From Quercus robur (lineage: Eukaryota; Streptophyta; Magnoliopsida; Fagales; Fagaceae), in contig NC_065536.1 in the NCBI RefSeq assembly GCF_932294415.1, positions 48,829,854-48,893,853 of the forward strand: DNA of 64,000 nucleotides. The letters are read 5' to 3'. A program made the position numbers and the translations under genes. The stretch's first letter is position 1. Every line of letters starts with the position of its first letter. The notes beneath the pieces are model-generated. The model ran no database searches. It was not told the DNA's origin and saw nothing but the letters and a program-made list of their open reading frames with translations. Positions 37,395-50,900 of this stretch are shown piece after piece.

Positions 37395-37612
37395 GTATAG
37401 TTTATTAACCCTCTATTTAGATACCAATAAAAAATGAAAATTATTTCACTATTTAGTTTATTTTTGCAATTATTTATGGGTCTCATTGCACTTTTTGCTA
37501 CTATTCATGCGCTCCACTGTATTATTTCAGCTAACTTTTACTTTTATCTACAGTACTTTTAGCAATAAGTTTTCAGTTTCAACAAAATAAATTGTATCCA
37601 AACAGACCCTAA
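37395..37612. mobile_element. Short MITE-like element upstream of CYP78A
   Basis: The left end CCTCTATTTAGATACCAATA and the inverted right end GGTCTGTTTGGATACAATTT match at most positions. The interior includes GTTTTCAGTTTCAACAAAATA, a motif shared with the element at 27378. No duplication of flanking bases was verified. Confidence 0.5.
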
Positions 37613-39071
37613 GGTTAAAAATAATTTTTTTAAAAATTTTTTCTAAAAAATACTAATAATTTGATTGTTGAAGAAGTGATTATTTTAACCTTGGACATCT
37701 CTATTAGAGATACCAAAAAGTGTTAATTGAGTTAAAAATATTTTTCATAACAATTAAGTTCACTAATTATTATTGATTCTTGTATATATGAATGCATTGG
37801 TTACACTATTTTTATCATTACTAACTTGCTACATCATAATTGTGAATTTTTTTGTGATTTTAAAGTTATTAATAAATTAATAGTTATTTTGGTAAGGTGA
37901 AAATAAGTTAATATTTGATGAAATTGTATTTTTAAACAAATGAAAGGGTTTTAAAATGTGTATTTAGCGGGTTCCAGTTAACTTAACTGGTAAAGTCTCT
38001 TGTCATCAAATAAGAGATCCAAAATTCAAATCTCTCCTATACTAAAAACTAATTTATGTCTTGGCATGATGATAGAAAACAATCATCATAGTGCAAATGT
38101 CATAGGTTTAAATTCTATCATATTAAAATTTATTTTTAAAAAAAAAAACACAACATGTATTTAAGCCAAGAGCCTTGTAGCTCCAATGCCATTTCTTGGT
38201 GTTTCCAAATAAGATGTCTATGGTTTAAAATTTTAGATCTACCTCCCTCGACTATCGAATTAGAAAAAAAAAAAGGGATATGTTTAAAAGAATAAACTAT
38301 CTTAATTTCATTTTTAAATTGTACCAAACAAAGCTGTAAAGATGGATTTATTCATATAATTTTACAAGAAGGTTTTAATATTACTTTAACTCGTCCATCA
38401 AAAAAAAAAATTTACTTTAACTTGTACTTCATTCTCTTTCTTAAAAAAAAAAAAAAAAAAACAAAAAACAAAAAAAAAAAAACTTGTACTTCAGTCTTCC
38501 ATACTAATGAGATGTAGAGAGATCATAGGTTCAAAACCCACTAAATGCGTGTAACTCACCAATACAAAAATAAGGTTTAGAATTTCATTTTTAGTCCAAA
38601 CTTTAAAGGGTGAAATGTAGTTATTGAAAATTTTGTGGGACTAAATTGTGATTTGGCCAAATTACAATATTGTAAAGCATTTGCCCAAAAATATAAAATC
38701 TATTAATTTGAACAATTTCATTTCATTTCAGATCTTAAGGGGTTAAATGTAGGATTATTCAAAGTTTGTTAAAAATTTTGCACATTTCTCTAAGAATTAT
38801 ATCTTAGATTCTCTAATTAAATTCATTCATATATTTGCAATAATAAATGCAACACAAAACATGTTATCTTTTCTTAATGATAATTAAATTTAACTATATA
38901 GTTCACATGTGATCGTATTGATTCAACTACATAGTTGAATTTAATTAGATATCCTAAGATATAACATCTAAACTCTAAAGTTGTGTGATGTCCAGTAGTC
39001 CTTTATATGTTGCGCTTGTTTCAATGGTGACGAACTTCAAATCTCTCCTAATATCTCTGACTTGAACATAG

Positions 39072-39103
<32 letters not shown>

Positions 39104-39494
39104 TTTGCACCTGCCTGCAAACTAACCTCTATCATAAAAGGAGGCATTGAATTCAGATTTGGGCTCCCCCAGTCTCATACTTCATTTAAAATTATTTTAT
39201 GGTTAAAAAAATTACGAGTATTTGGAACTGGGCCAACCCAAATTCTATAATAAAACCAATAGGGTAAGACTTAAATACAGTACTTAGCTGTTGTTACTTA
39301 GATTCTCTTTCTAAGATTATACCATGTGGATTTTTTCTCATGGAATGGAAGTATATTTTTTAGTTAAACATTCACATGGTTGAATCTTGAAAGGGGAATC
39401 TAAGGTACTATATCTAATTAAATTTTATCCTAATCAATAGATCTAGCCTAACTTCAAAATCGATTTCATAATTTTTTTTATTTATCACGACTCC
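37613..39494. other. AT-rich intergenic DNA containing a SINE
   Basis: No protein-coding gene seen. There are A-rich runs (38400-38482) and a TA run near 39086. A SINE is annotated separately at 37966-38150. Confidence 0.5.
37966..38150 (+). mobile_element. tRNA-derived SINE
   Basis: It starts AGCGGGTTCCAGTTAACTTA, then ACTGGTAAAGTCTCT (A-box region, 37978-37996), then AAAATTCAAATCTCTCC (degenerate B box, about 38021-38037). A body with GTCTTGGCATGATGATAG follows, and an A-rich tail ends near 38150. The order and wording match a common plant SINE family whose head derives from a tRNA (family recognition from recall). It is diverged and probably inactive. Confidence 0.65.
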
Positions 39495-40569
39495 CAGTGG
39501 CAGCTCCAAAAATTTTGTTTAGAGGGGTCACTACAAAATTTTAATAAAAAGAAAACTTGAATATATTGAATTATCGAAGAAGAAAAAAATAATACATAAA
39601 GTTTTACAATTTTATTCTACAAGTTTTTAAATTTTGAATGTTACATGATAGTTCATTATGAATATCTATTGCTAATGTGGGTAGCTATAAGTCTATGATC
39701 ATTTTATTTTGTTAAGTTTGTCTAACATTTTTATCTTTATAAAGTTGTTATTATCTATTTGACTTTCTTTTCATAAAAATATTTTTGACTAAATGACTAA
39801 TTTGAACTCATTGGCTTCGTATTAATTATTAATGCACACAATCACACTTCTTCATACATAAATTATACAACCTAATCTAAGTGTATATATATGTGCGAAA
39901 CTCCCTCCTAGAGACTTGAACCCCGACCCTTACCCCCTACACCTCACAAGCACTTATACTTATGAAGTGACCATCACACTAAGAGTGTGCGGTGATAATG
40001 CTTGAACAATCATTAACTTTACAATTGTTTTCTTGAATTTTACTACTTTTATTACAAAAAGTTATTATAATATGATAACAATACAGCACACATGTTTAAA
40101 AAAAAAATTAAAAAAAAAACCTTCTATATTTCTTAATTATTAAATTATATAAAATTATATTATATTTATACTGTACAAACAAACATCCACATATATCATA
40201 ATTTACACAAATACGTAACATTATAACAAAAAGTAATGTATATAATTAATATTAAACACACTCACACACATATAATATAAATTTATTAAAAAAAATTACA
40301 CTTACAATTCATAAACACTTACTCTTTATTCGGTTTCCAAAAAAAACAAAAAAAAAAAAAAAAAAACTTACTTTTTATTCTTTAAAGTAAAAAATACTTA
40401 TAATAAAGATGTGCAAAATTTAGGTTAGAGTGTGCAAAAAAAATATTTTTAAAAATAAATTAAAGTATTAGGCTAACAAAAAAATATTTTATATATATAT
40501 ATATAGCTTTTTATTTTGAAGTCAGGGGGTTCAAATGAACCCCCTGAATTTGCTTTAGCGCCGCCCCTG
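39495..40569. mobile_element. Non-autonomous hAT element with perfect 8-bp duplication
   Basis: ACGACTCC flanks both ends directly (39487-39494 and 40570-40577). The element begins CAGTGGCAGCTCC and ends GCGCCGCCCCTG, so the inverted ends read CAGTGGCAGC and CAGGGGCGGC, typical of hAT. The 1075-bp interior is AT-rich and encodes no transposase. It contains GACTTGAACCCCGACCCTT near 39913, a phrase seen in dispersed plant repeats. Confidence 0.85.
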
Positions 40570-40577
40570 ACGACTCC

Positions 40578-43500
40578 TATTTTAGATATGGACAATACTT
40601 TTGAGCTTCAAGCTGAGACGACTCACTTCATCTATGTAAAATGTATTCGTTTTTAGTTTGACAATTTGATGTTTCAACTAAATTTACAAGTCCTTCCAGA
40701 AAAAGCTACTCCTATTGTAGCTTTATACAGTTGTTTGCAACAGCAGACAGATTAGCAATCATACAGTTATATAGTTGTCACTTTTGAGCTGCATTTTAAA
40801 ATTTTACACCTTAGTTATTTTGAATGCTGAATAATATTGCAACAGTTATGAAAACCAATATTTATCACACCATTTTGTCTGCTTAAACAGTGTTAGAACT
40901 GTGTGGTTGATTTAAAATTTTTTGAAACAATAGCTCATTTAATAAACAGCATGATTGTATTCGTCAATACTCACTTTGAGTCACAGCACTAGGGACCCTG
41001 GAGAAGTTTCTGGGAAGATTCACTGTGAGGACGTAGACCAATTGATTAACAAAGACAAAAAAAACTATGCTAGATCTTCCAAATATTGTATAAGAGCTTT
41101 GTAAAGCTGAACCTATCCAATAAGATATGCTTTTTTGATACGAACTATCTAATAAGATACATATATTTTTGCAAGGATATCCAATATATTTCTCACTAAA
41201 TAAATAGCAATTCCACTCTAAGCAGATAGGGGAGGACTTGGTGGAGAGTCCTTAATAGTTAATCAATCGTCACCTATTACTCTAAAATCCACTCTTGAAT
41301 TTATACCAATCGCATTTGATATGTATAAACTTCGTCATCTTTAGTAGACACAAATCAGAACTCTCTAAATTTTGCTAACAACTAGCTACCACCTCTCTCC
41401 CAACCAGAAATAAACACAATTCAAAGACAAAAGTGAGAGAAGCTTCAAGCAGTACTGCCCAATGGGCAATAGTACATTATTCACTTGTTGCTCTCATCCA
41501 AAAGGGTCCAATATCATTGGGGCCTATAAAACTAAATGCTAAGAGAAACTTTTTTATTATATTACACACCAGAGGAGGAGGAGGAGGAGTTGTAATCTCA
41601 GAATATTTAATTAGAGAAAAGCAAAAGAAGATGGCGTGGATGCTTCTTCACCAACAAAACCTCACCACACCCTTGAGTTTTCTATCAGGATCATGAGGAC
41701 TCAACTTTGCACAAAGCGTGGCTAAGGGGAATATAAAACACACCACTATTGGCGCAGCCCATTACTTTGGATGAAAGAACAAAGATAATGGCCTATGAAG
41801 GTGGGAAGAAAAATACGTCTAGGACAATGACCATGAGTATAGATTCCACCAACAAGAGTGAGACAAAAAAAAAGAATTTCACTTTTGTTAAATAAAAATG
41901 CAAAAGCTTGTAGTCTTTCAGGCACAAATTTAATATAATATATGCATATATATTTCTTTAGCAAGAGTAAGACCCTTCTAGCTAGGAGATCTCCTTATAA
42001 AGTGGAATATCCTTGCATAGCTTTCGATACATTATTTATTATCATAGTATTTACCAATTACATAAATGTACATGACACGCCAACCACTGCACTTAGAAAA
42101 ATCTTTACGATTATCAATTATCATTATAGAATTGATAGTTGTCTGAGATTTCTTTCCACTATTGGAGGGGTGTACCTGCTAAATTTTGCCTGCTTGCACA
42201 ACACTGCATTCCATTAAGAGAAAGTGGTGGGCCTAAAACAGCAACACAAGCCTGATTCTTGGGTCGATCTTTATAAATTCAACAAAGATTTATATGTTGT
42301 TCCGTGCATTCCATACCATACTTCCATGACCAGATAATCCTGAAAAAATTCATTCTTACAGGTAGGCCATTAAGACCTGTTGGCTTATCCAAAACCAAAA
42401 TTACTTCTAAGAAAAAAACCACCATCGCTGCCAAAGCCACATGAATAATTAATTTATAATTTATAATTGATTACTAGCTAATTGAGACATTAGAATTAAA
42501 TAGTTGAACACTAAATTATTGGCTTGATTTATAGGCCACATGTAATCCCAACTCATTGACAGGTCAAGTTCAATTAAATTCTTGACTGTTAGTTTGGCTC
42601 ATATAACCTAAATGAATACTTAATTAGATAATGTTTGGTAACTCTAATGGTAGAATCAAAGCATTCTAAAGAATAATTGCTAAATTAGTCTTGATCTCTT
42701 TTTAGTTACTATACTATCATACATTTGGGGGATCATTTCTTGCTTGCCACTTAGACATTTTTCTTCTTTATGGAGATTTATACTCCTTTACAGATCTATA
42801 CTTTCTCTTGCAATCCGGAAACAATCTGCATTATAATCAAATTTATTCGGATACTTTATTACTAAATTTCAAGATAATCATAGATCCATAACTATTTATT
42901 CTATAAAATGTATAAATTTCAATTTTTTGTATTTTGAAATTATGCATAAAAGAAGAGTTTATGGATTGAATAGAAAATAGTATTTGATTAACGTGAAATT
43001 TGAAGTGTGTATTAAGAATATAAAAAACATGTAATCCATTGATCGAATTTTCTAAATATTAATCCAATAAAAAATGATCAGGTAATGTAATATAGCTTAA
43101 AGTTACATTGTGCATAATTTGATAATGTCCTCATGCCAATTATCACAATTCTCACATTTTTCTAAAATAATATACTCAAGACTCTAGCCGCCCTCAACAT
43201 TTTCCTTAAAAAAAATAAAAGATACGTGAGTTTTTTACTTCATAAAAAGGGGATGAAGGGATTACTACTAATTCCTTGGTTACATAAGACATAAAACTTG
43301 ATTAGACTTGTTATTTTCTAGGATTTACATTTCATAATCTCTTTTTGTAAATGATTTCCATTCAAATTAATTGAGCCCGTTTAATTATATAATTATACTA
43401 CTATTATCTTAGCAAACTTCTTAAAATTTAGGTATCACCTTTAAGGTATGGTGAAATTAGACTCGCCATACCTTATTTTCAAAAAATGATATTGTGTTTC

Positions 43501-45616
43501 CAATTATCAAAATAATTGACACTCCCCCCCCCCCCCCCCCCAAAACTTCCCTCGTGGTAAATGACACTGAGTTAAGATGGAATAATCATTTTTAGAGGAA
43601 TATTCTCAACAAAACCACTTTTTAATGTATTTTTAATTTATATGAGTTTAAAATAAAACAAAAAGAACTTATTATAGCTAAACTGTACCGAACAAGTTTC
43701 ATTCATATAACCAAACAGTCCCAAATATCCATCACCCATCCTCCTCCACTGGTAACATCTAAGCAGAAACAAGTGTTGTCATCAACCTTATCTCACCATC
43801 AATTACCAACTAATTTTCTAGCAAACAAACTTAGACAATAACATCAAAATCAAATCTCATAATCCATTCACTTTAAAGGTGAAAAACTTAAACAAGAAAC
43901 CTAGATTTTGAGCTAATTTTCCCTCATTTTCTCAGGAACCAAATGTAACACAAACCCCCCCCCCCCCCCACCCACCCCAAACCAAACACCAAAATCTCCT
44001 CATAGTTTGTATAACATTAGCTTTTTTGTTTTTTTTTTTTTGTTTTTTTTTTTTTGCTAAAAGTGAGCTGAAATATATTTTTATTTAAAAAAATAAAGTT
44101 TTAAAAAGTTGTACATAAACAAAATAAGCTAAAACCTAAACGAAAAAACTCATTGCAAACAGAGAGTCATCAATCATCCAAATCAATTTTGTAGCATTGA
44201 AAATTTGAAACAAAAATTTAAAGAACACCAAACAACAACTAGAGGCAAAAGGAATCTTGACTGTTGACATTAATTAGGGTAAGCCTTGATCCAATTCCAA
44301 GTTTCCAACTACAATTAATAATTTTTACAAATTTTTCAATCACTGCAAAAGAAGTTTGGATTACGTAAGAGAACTGGGAGGAAGCCCAATTAAATAAAAC
44401 TGACAATGTATTGATGCCTAAGAAGAGGAAATTTTGAAAGCCTATAAACTATGTCGAATTAAACACATTCGTTCTCTAAGACATGAACAACCGCGTACAC
44501 TCTCTCTTCCTGCTTATAGGCTACTATCATTTGTCACGAATCATACTCATATTATTTTACCCTTTTAATTGTGCTTCCCATTAACTAATTAGAAATCTCA
44601 AAAACTTTTGGCAATTTGATGGAATCAAGCATCATGCTTGGTTGCAGTGGCTGATTAAGCTATTATGGAAATGCAAATTTCAATTTTCTAAGCTCAACAC
44701 TACAACACTCTTTTTTATGTACGTTATGAGCAATTTATTGCCACTAAGAGTCTTATAATTCAATTGATTGACATCTTCTAATATTTTCAATAAAAACATC
44801 CAAAATTCAAACCCCCTATTCTCATTGTAATTATTGAATTATCAAAAAACAAAAGAGAACAATCTCCCACCACTCTGAATGATAAAAAGGAAAAATAAAA
44901 TAAAAAGTCCAGCAACAATACACGCTCTAAAGCGAGTAAATTCATTATGAGCAAAAGATTTATAACTGAAAAGTGGTTCCATCCGGTGTGCCATTTGCAA
45001 AAAATATTCACCATAACAATGCTACTCTTTTTTTTCTTCTCCTTTCATACTTCTCTCTCTCTCAGACCTCTCTCCTCTCTTTAACCGAGTTGTGGTGGTG
45101 GATCATTAATTGGGTTGCGTTGGTTGAGTTGGTGGATTGGGTTGAGGATCGGCTTGTTGTGGTTTGGTTGGTGGGTTCTGATCTAGTGAGGGCGTAAAGA
45201 GAAGACAAATTATCAGTGCATGACCTGCACGTGACACACCTATTAAAAAGAGAGAAGATATTTTCGTCCTTGCGTCTTTTATCCTGTTGATGCCGATAAC
45301 ATTACTTATATAACCTTAAAGAAGCCAAAGCTGACTTAAAAAATCATATATTCAAAGACTGTATGAATGAAAAACAAATAGCTTAAGATAATCAGCCTAC
45401 ATTGCCAAAATTGACAAGAGAACAACAATAATATATCTGCCTAACCAAATCAGCAAAAGAAACATTATTACTCAAAATCAGCATGTGGATAGCATATCAC
45501 ATGCTACTAAATTTACTACATCTCCAGAATGGTGAATTTGTCAGCCCAAATTTTGATGAATCTATCAGAATAAATTTGAACCTTAGGTAGCCATGAATAT
45601 GGAGCAGATAAAAGGC
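40578..45616. other. Long intergenic region, no gene seen
   Basis: AT-rich with homopolymer runs (C runs at 43525-43541 and 43956-43968, T runs near 44030-44055). Short open frames at 41433-41696, 41942-42217 and 44973-45197 lack domain signals and codon bias and are not called. The TOM20 3' UTR should occupy the right end. Confidence 0.5.
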
Positions 45617-47050
45617 CTATCTTGGAGCAGGTGGAGGAACGTGGGATTTTGCCATACCCACCCATGCAACAATTCCAACTGCTAGGATAATCCATCCAAA
45701 TATGTCATATTTGAGATCACTGCTCTTCTTCTTCTTCTTGGAAGTCTGGAAAAACAACAATAATTTAACCGCAAGCTCAAAGAAAAATGAAATGAAGCAT
45801 ATTTGCACCTATAAAGAACTTCTCCTGACAATGGATGGTATATTGGGGAATGATGCAACAACAGCACCCATGTCCATGCATGTCTAGAGTAATTCAGACA
45901 AATCACAATTAAGTTGAATGTAATGTAAAACGAGTGAAATATGCCTTTATTTATAAGAATTATCAAATGTTTCCTTTCATCGTTGTTTTACCTCTATTAT
46001 TTTTCCACAAATAGAAACCAAGGTGTATAGACTGTAATTAAATCATGGAGACACTCCACACAATAAAAACATACAAAACAAATATGCGTTCATAGATTAT
46101 ATGTAATGTAATATCCAAATACATAATGTAAACATGACAGGACATTAGCAGTAACCAAGACAAGTTACGAATTTCAACTCAGGCCAGAACCGAACTTCGT
46201 TATTATCCAAATGCTATCCAAAACAATTCATCTTTCAGATTCCAAAAATTGACAACCAAGCAAATCCAATAAAATTATTCACAATCAGATTAAATAGTGG
46301 CTTCACTGCTTCCGGATTATGTAACTGCATGAGTATATTTGTAGAATGAGAAGCTGGAAATATTTCCAATAGGTGAGAGAAGATGGGTAAATTATCCAAT
46401 GGGAAGGTCTCATGAGACCACCATCATAGCATGTGGGACCCACACATCTTGAGAAGGTGAAAGGGAGTTTATGAGATTGTTCATTATGTGCAGCAAAGCA
46501 TTTAACTGATTAAGAAGTATGGTTGAAACCAAGTGATGGCCTAAAGAACACAAAATTAATGAGAAGGATTTCAAGAAGCCGAAACAAACAATTGATACAG
46601 GAACACCCAATTCAGACCAGACCCAACCACAATCGGTTTAAAAAATCCAATCGGGATCTGTTACAAATTCAATACAAGATGTATTATGATAGTTAGAAGA
46701 TATACCAACATATTACCCAAATCTGGGAATTTATTGCAAAAATACCATTTTGGTCTCTACATTTTGGGATCATAGTCAATTTGATCCCTACATTTCAGAA
46801 GCAATCAATTTGATCCATGTTATTTTTAATTTGCAATCAATTTGACTTTTAAGAGCATTCACATCAAGAATGCTAAAAACTTAAAAAAGAGCCATTTTAG
46901 CAACTCATCCCACAAAACACACTACATCAATGTTGCTATACTTAAATTTTTTAGCAACTTATCTACAGTAAAATGTCATTTTTGACAGTCTACTGTAGCT
47001 CAAAACTTATAAAAAATAATAATATTTTATAACTCTTCAATTAAAATATC

Positions 47051-47092
<42 letters not shown>

Positions 47093-47893
47093 ATTCTCTC
47101 TTTTCTTCTTTCTTTTTCTTCCATTGGACTCTTTTTGCTTCTCTCTTTTCTTCTTTCTTTCACCAGCTCTCACTTTTCCTCTTTCTTTTTCTTCCACTGG
47201 GGACTCTCTTTTCTTCTCTCTTTCACCAGCCTCTCTCTCCCTCTCTCCGTCGGTATTTTTTTTTTTGTTGGAGAAATTCTCCATCGGTTTATGGTGGTTG
47301 ATAGTGTGTGGGTATGGTCTGTGGTTGGGGGTTTGAGGTTGTGGGTGGTGCTGGCTGTGGCAGTGGGTGTGGGTTTGAGTTTGTGATTTGATTTTGGGTT
47401 TGTTATTTGGTTTTGGGTTTGTTTTTGTTTGTGATTTTGGCAGTTGGGGTTGAGGTTGTGGGTGGTGGTGGCTGTGGCAGAGGGTGTGGGCGGTGGTGGC
47501 CAGTGGCAGTGGGTATGGGCAGTGGCAGTGGGCTGGGTATTGCAGTGGGTTTCAGTGTGGGCAGTGGAACTGTGGAAGAGATGAGATTGAGAATAAGAAA
47601 GAATTAAAAAATAGGTCCAAAACTGACCCTCTAACTTTTAGCTTTTGTCATTTTAGTCCTCTAACTTTTAGATTTTGCATTTCAGTCCTCTAACTTTCAG
47701 TTTTGTCATTTCAGTCCTCTAAGTTTCAATTTTTGTCAATATGGTATTCTGTTAGGTCTCAGTTACTGCTGCCATTAAGTTTGGCCCTTTTTTTTTTAAA
47801 TAATTTCTGTAATTAAAAGAAAAAAAAAAATAAAAAAAGCTGTAAAAAAAAAAAAAGCAAGGTCCCCTTCAGTCTTCATCCTCAGCCTCCCCA

Positions 47894-47933
<40 letters not shown>

Positions 47934-50900
47934 GTAGCATACTGGCTTGTGAAAGAGAAGATCAGTGACCCAAAGTCAAAGTCAGAGCCACCGCCAACAC
48001 CCTTACTGCTACTCTCTCAGATTAACTCAGTACCCCTCACTCTCTCTCTCTCTCTCTCACAGATCAATTTCATTTCTCTCTCTCTCTGTTTGTCTCTCGA
48101 TCTCTCTCAATCATGGTGATGGTGATCGATCAGTGAGTGTGACCCATGGCTGATGCTCACTGTTAACTGGGTGGTCGATTGGCGAGGGTGTGGTGTTTGC
48201 GTTGGGGTTTGTTTGTGCGTTATGGTTGGTTTGTTGAAATATTGAGGTTTGGTGCTTGTCTGCTCTAAAGCATAATGCATATATGATGGTGCATTTGAGA
48301 GAGAGAGACTGATCTTGAGAGAGAGATTGAGATTGACTTTTTTCGTTTTCCGGTTTTGATTTCAGGGGAAGGGGAACGACGTTGTTCCCCTTACATTTTT
48401 TTTTACAGTTTTTTGTCTATTTTCTTTTAATTATGAAAATTATTATTATTATTTTTTTTTTAAAAAAGGCCAAACTTAACGGGAGGAGTATTTGATACCT
48501 AACAGAATACTACATTGACAAAAATTGAAACTTAGAGGACTGAAATAACAAAATTGAAAGTTAGAGAATTGAAATAACAAAAGCTAAAAATTAGAGGGTC
48601 AGTTTTGGATTTTTGCCTAAAAAATAATAAAGAAATAATATTTTAATGAAGTGGTAAAAAATATAAAACCTTTGATGTTTGGTAAATTATAAAGTGGGGT
48701 GTTAAAATATATAAAGTAGTGTTTTGTCTAGCTAAAAGCTATATTTTTTTTAGCATTCTTGATGTGAATGCTCTAACGTTAAATCATTAACAAAAAAATG
48801 CTTATGTGGCAAACGGTATGCACTGTTGGCACACTTAAAACTTACATGACAACTAAAATAATAATAAATGCCACATTAGCATATGAATAAATTTTTTATT
48901 ATCAATTTTAAAGGAAAAAGAAAAAATAATGAATTTAGATCTGGCTTGAACATGAACCCAGAACCCAGAAACATCTAATCCAAATCAATCCCTCCACAAA
49001 TCTCAACTCTTCAATTCACATAGGAAACTGATGCCTAAATGGGGAAGAAGACGAAGGTGAGGGGGAGTTTATAAGATTGTTCATTATGTGCAGCAAAGCA
49101 TTTGACTGATTAAGAAATTTGGTTGAAAGTTGAAACCAAGTGATGGAATAAAGAACACAAAATTAATGAGGAGGATTTCATGAAGCTGAACCAAACAATT
49201 GATACAGGGAACACCCCAATTCAGACCAGACCCAACCACAACCAGTTTAAAAAATCTAATCGGGATCTGTTACAAATTTAATACAAGATGTATTATCATA
49301 TATTACAAGATCTACCAAGATATTAGCCAAATCTGGGAATTTATTGTACCAATCTCAGGCTATCTTACAATAATAAGCTCTAGCTAAAATGAGACTTCCT
49401 CCTCGACAATAATGGGATAGAGTGTCAGGTCAAGGGTCTAAGACCCAGCACGTAACTTAACAGTAAAAAAAATCTTAAGCTTTCATACTTTTTTCACATA
49501 GAATAGCTGAGACAGTTGAAACATTTTTTTTTTTTTTTTTTTTGATAAATGCTGAGACAGTTGAAACATGAGTCCCTAGAAAATTATTATATCATATGTA
49601 TCTGGAAGCAGGGCTGAAAACAATGAGCAAGCTAAAAGGGCAATTGAGTGAAAGAGCAATCTAAAGTGCCATAAAGTAGTTAGTCCAAACTAAAACTGCA
49701 ATACCATGCACATGATATTGAAACACTATCATCAAATCTTTACAAAAACCAAAAACACAAACAAAAAAAAGAGTGACTTTTGCAGTTTCAGATAGATGTG
49801 ATGTTATTAAAAAAACTGAAGACGTTGGTCAAGGATCTGTTAAGCCCTGAAAAACATAGCATTCTCACTTCAACTATGATAGAAGCTCGAAGAACTCCAA
49901 CCAAGTAAACAGGTTCTTTGCATCACAGATTATAGAAGCTTCTTAGATAAAGTGCTATTCCTTCAAAATAATATTTAGCAAATAACAGTGAAGTAATAAT
50001 TTGATAATCTAACCTTTTCATTAGAAGAAGCAGATGGCCCACCACCCAGAGTCTGTTGAACAAGACCATGCTTGTGGATCTCCATGTGCAAGTCAGTCGC
50101 CTAAGAAGAAACAGTAAACAATGGAATCAGATTAGTAAGATAAAAAAACTATGAAACTAATTACTCCTCCATCCATTATTGTTAGTCATCTATTCCATTT
50201 TGGGATATTCCAAAAATATGGTCCTCTTTAAAATTTCAATGGGTGCAATATTAATAACTTTCCTGACTTATCCTTTTAATTTCTTTGAAATTCAATACCT
50301 CTTTTTCATTAACTTCATTTGAGTTTAAATTAAGAAGAGAAGTATTGAAAACTTTTACCTTTTTATTTGAAAGACAATCCGTTAACCAATATTCCCTTAA
50401 AAAGAGAGATTTTCCAAACAAGACACTTATGCACAACCTAATCAATCCTATGAGTTCAAGCCCAGTTCAACATATAGTGCAGGCTGCTCTGTTCTTCTTA
50501 GATATGGTCTCCTTTCTATGTATAATTAGCTAAGTCACCATTCACCAGTAAAAGAGATTAGCCATTTTGCAAGGTGCATTTATGGCTGTGGGTATTGTCA
50601 CTAAACTAGTGTATACTTCTTGCACCTTTACCAGCAAAATGCTAATTGTTTTGAAAATCTCATCACAATCTCAATCCCAACCGTACCCCAATTATATATG
50701 TCCCAGACCACAGCCCTAAAACAAATGACACAAAAGTAATATTTATAAAATGAATAAATTTACATAGATGTTTCCCAAACTTAAAAATTCTAATTAACCA
50801 CTAAGCAAAGCACGATTTTAGTATATTCTCGGCCATATAACTAGTTCTACCATGCAACCTAATAAACCAATACATCCTCTTTTCCAGGCAATGTTCATAT

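Larger units (their letters stand above)
46737..48915. mobile_element. Outer remnant of a nested transposon cluster in TOM20 intron 5
   Basis: Sequence left of 46850 (TTTGGTCTCTACATTTTGGG, AATTTGATCCCTACATTT) and right of 48777 (GTTAAATCATTAACA, ATGTGGCAAACGG) looks like the two halves of a common plant repeat of the type reading TTGGTCCCTACA, split by the PIF/Harbinger-like insertion. The ends of this outer unit are not defined. Confidence 0.45.

Noticed and set aside
47027..47607. Several open frames on both strands in the TOM20 intron
   Set aside because: They arise from CT/GA microsatellites and GGT-rich low complexity inside a PIF/Harbinger-like element.
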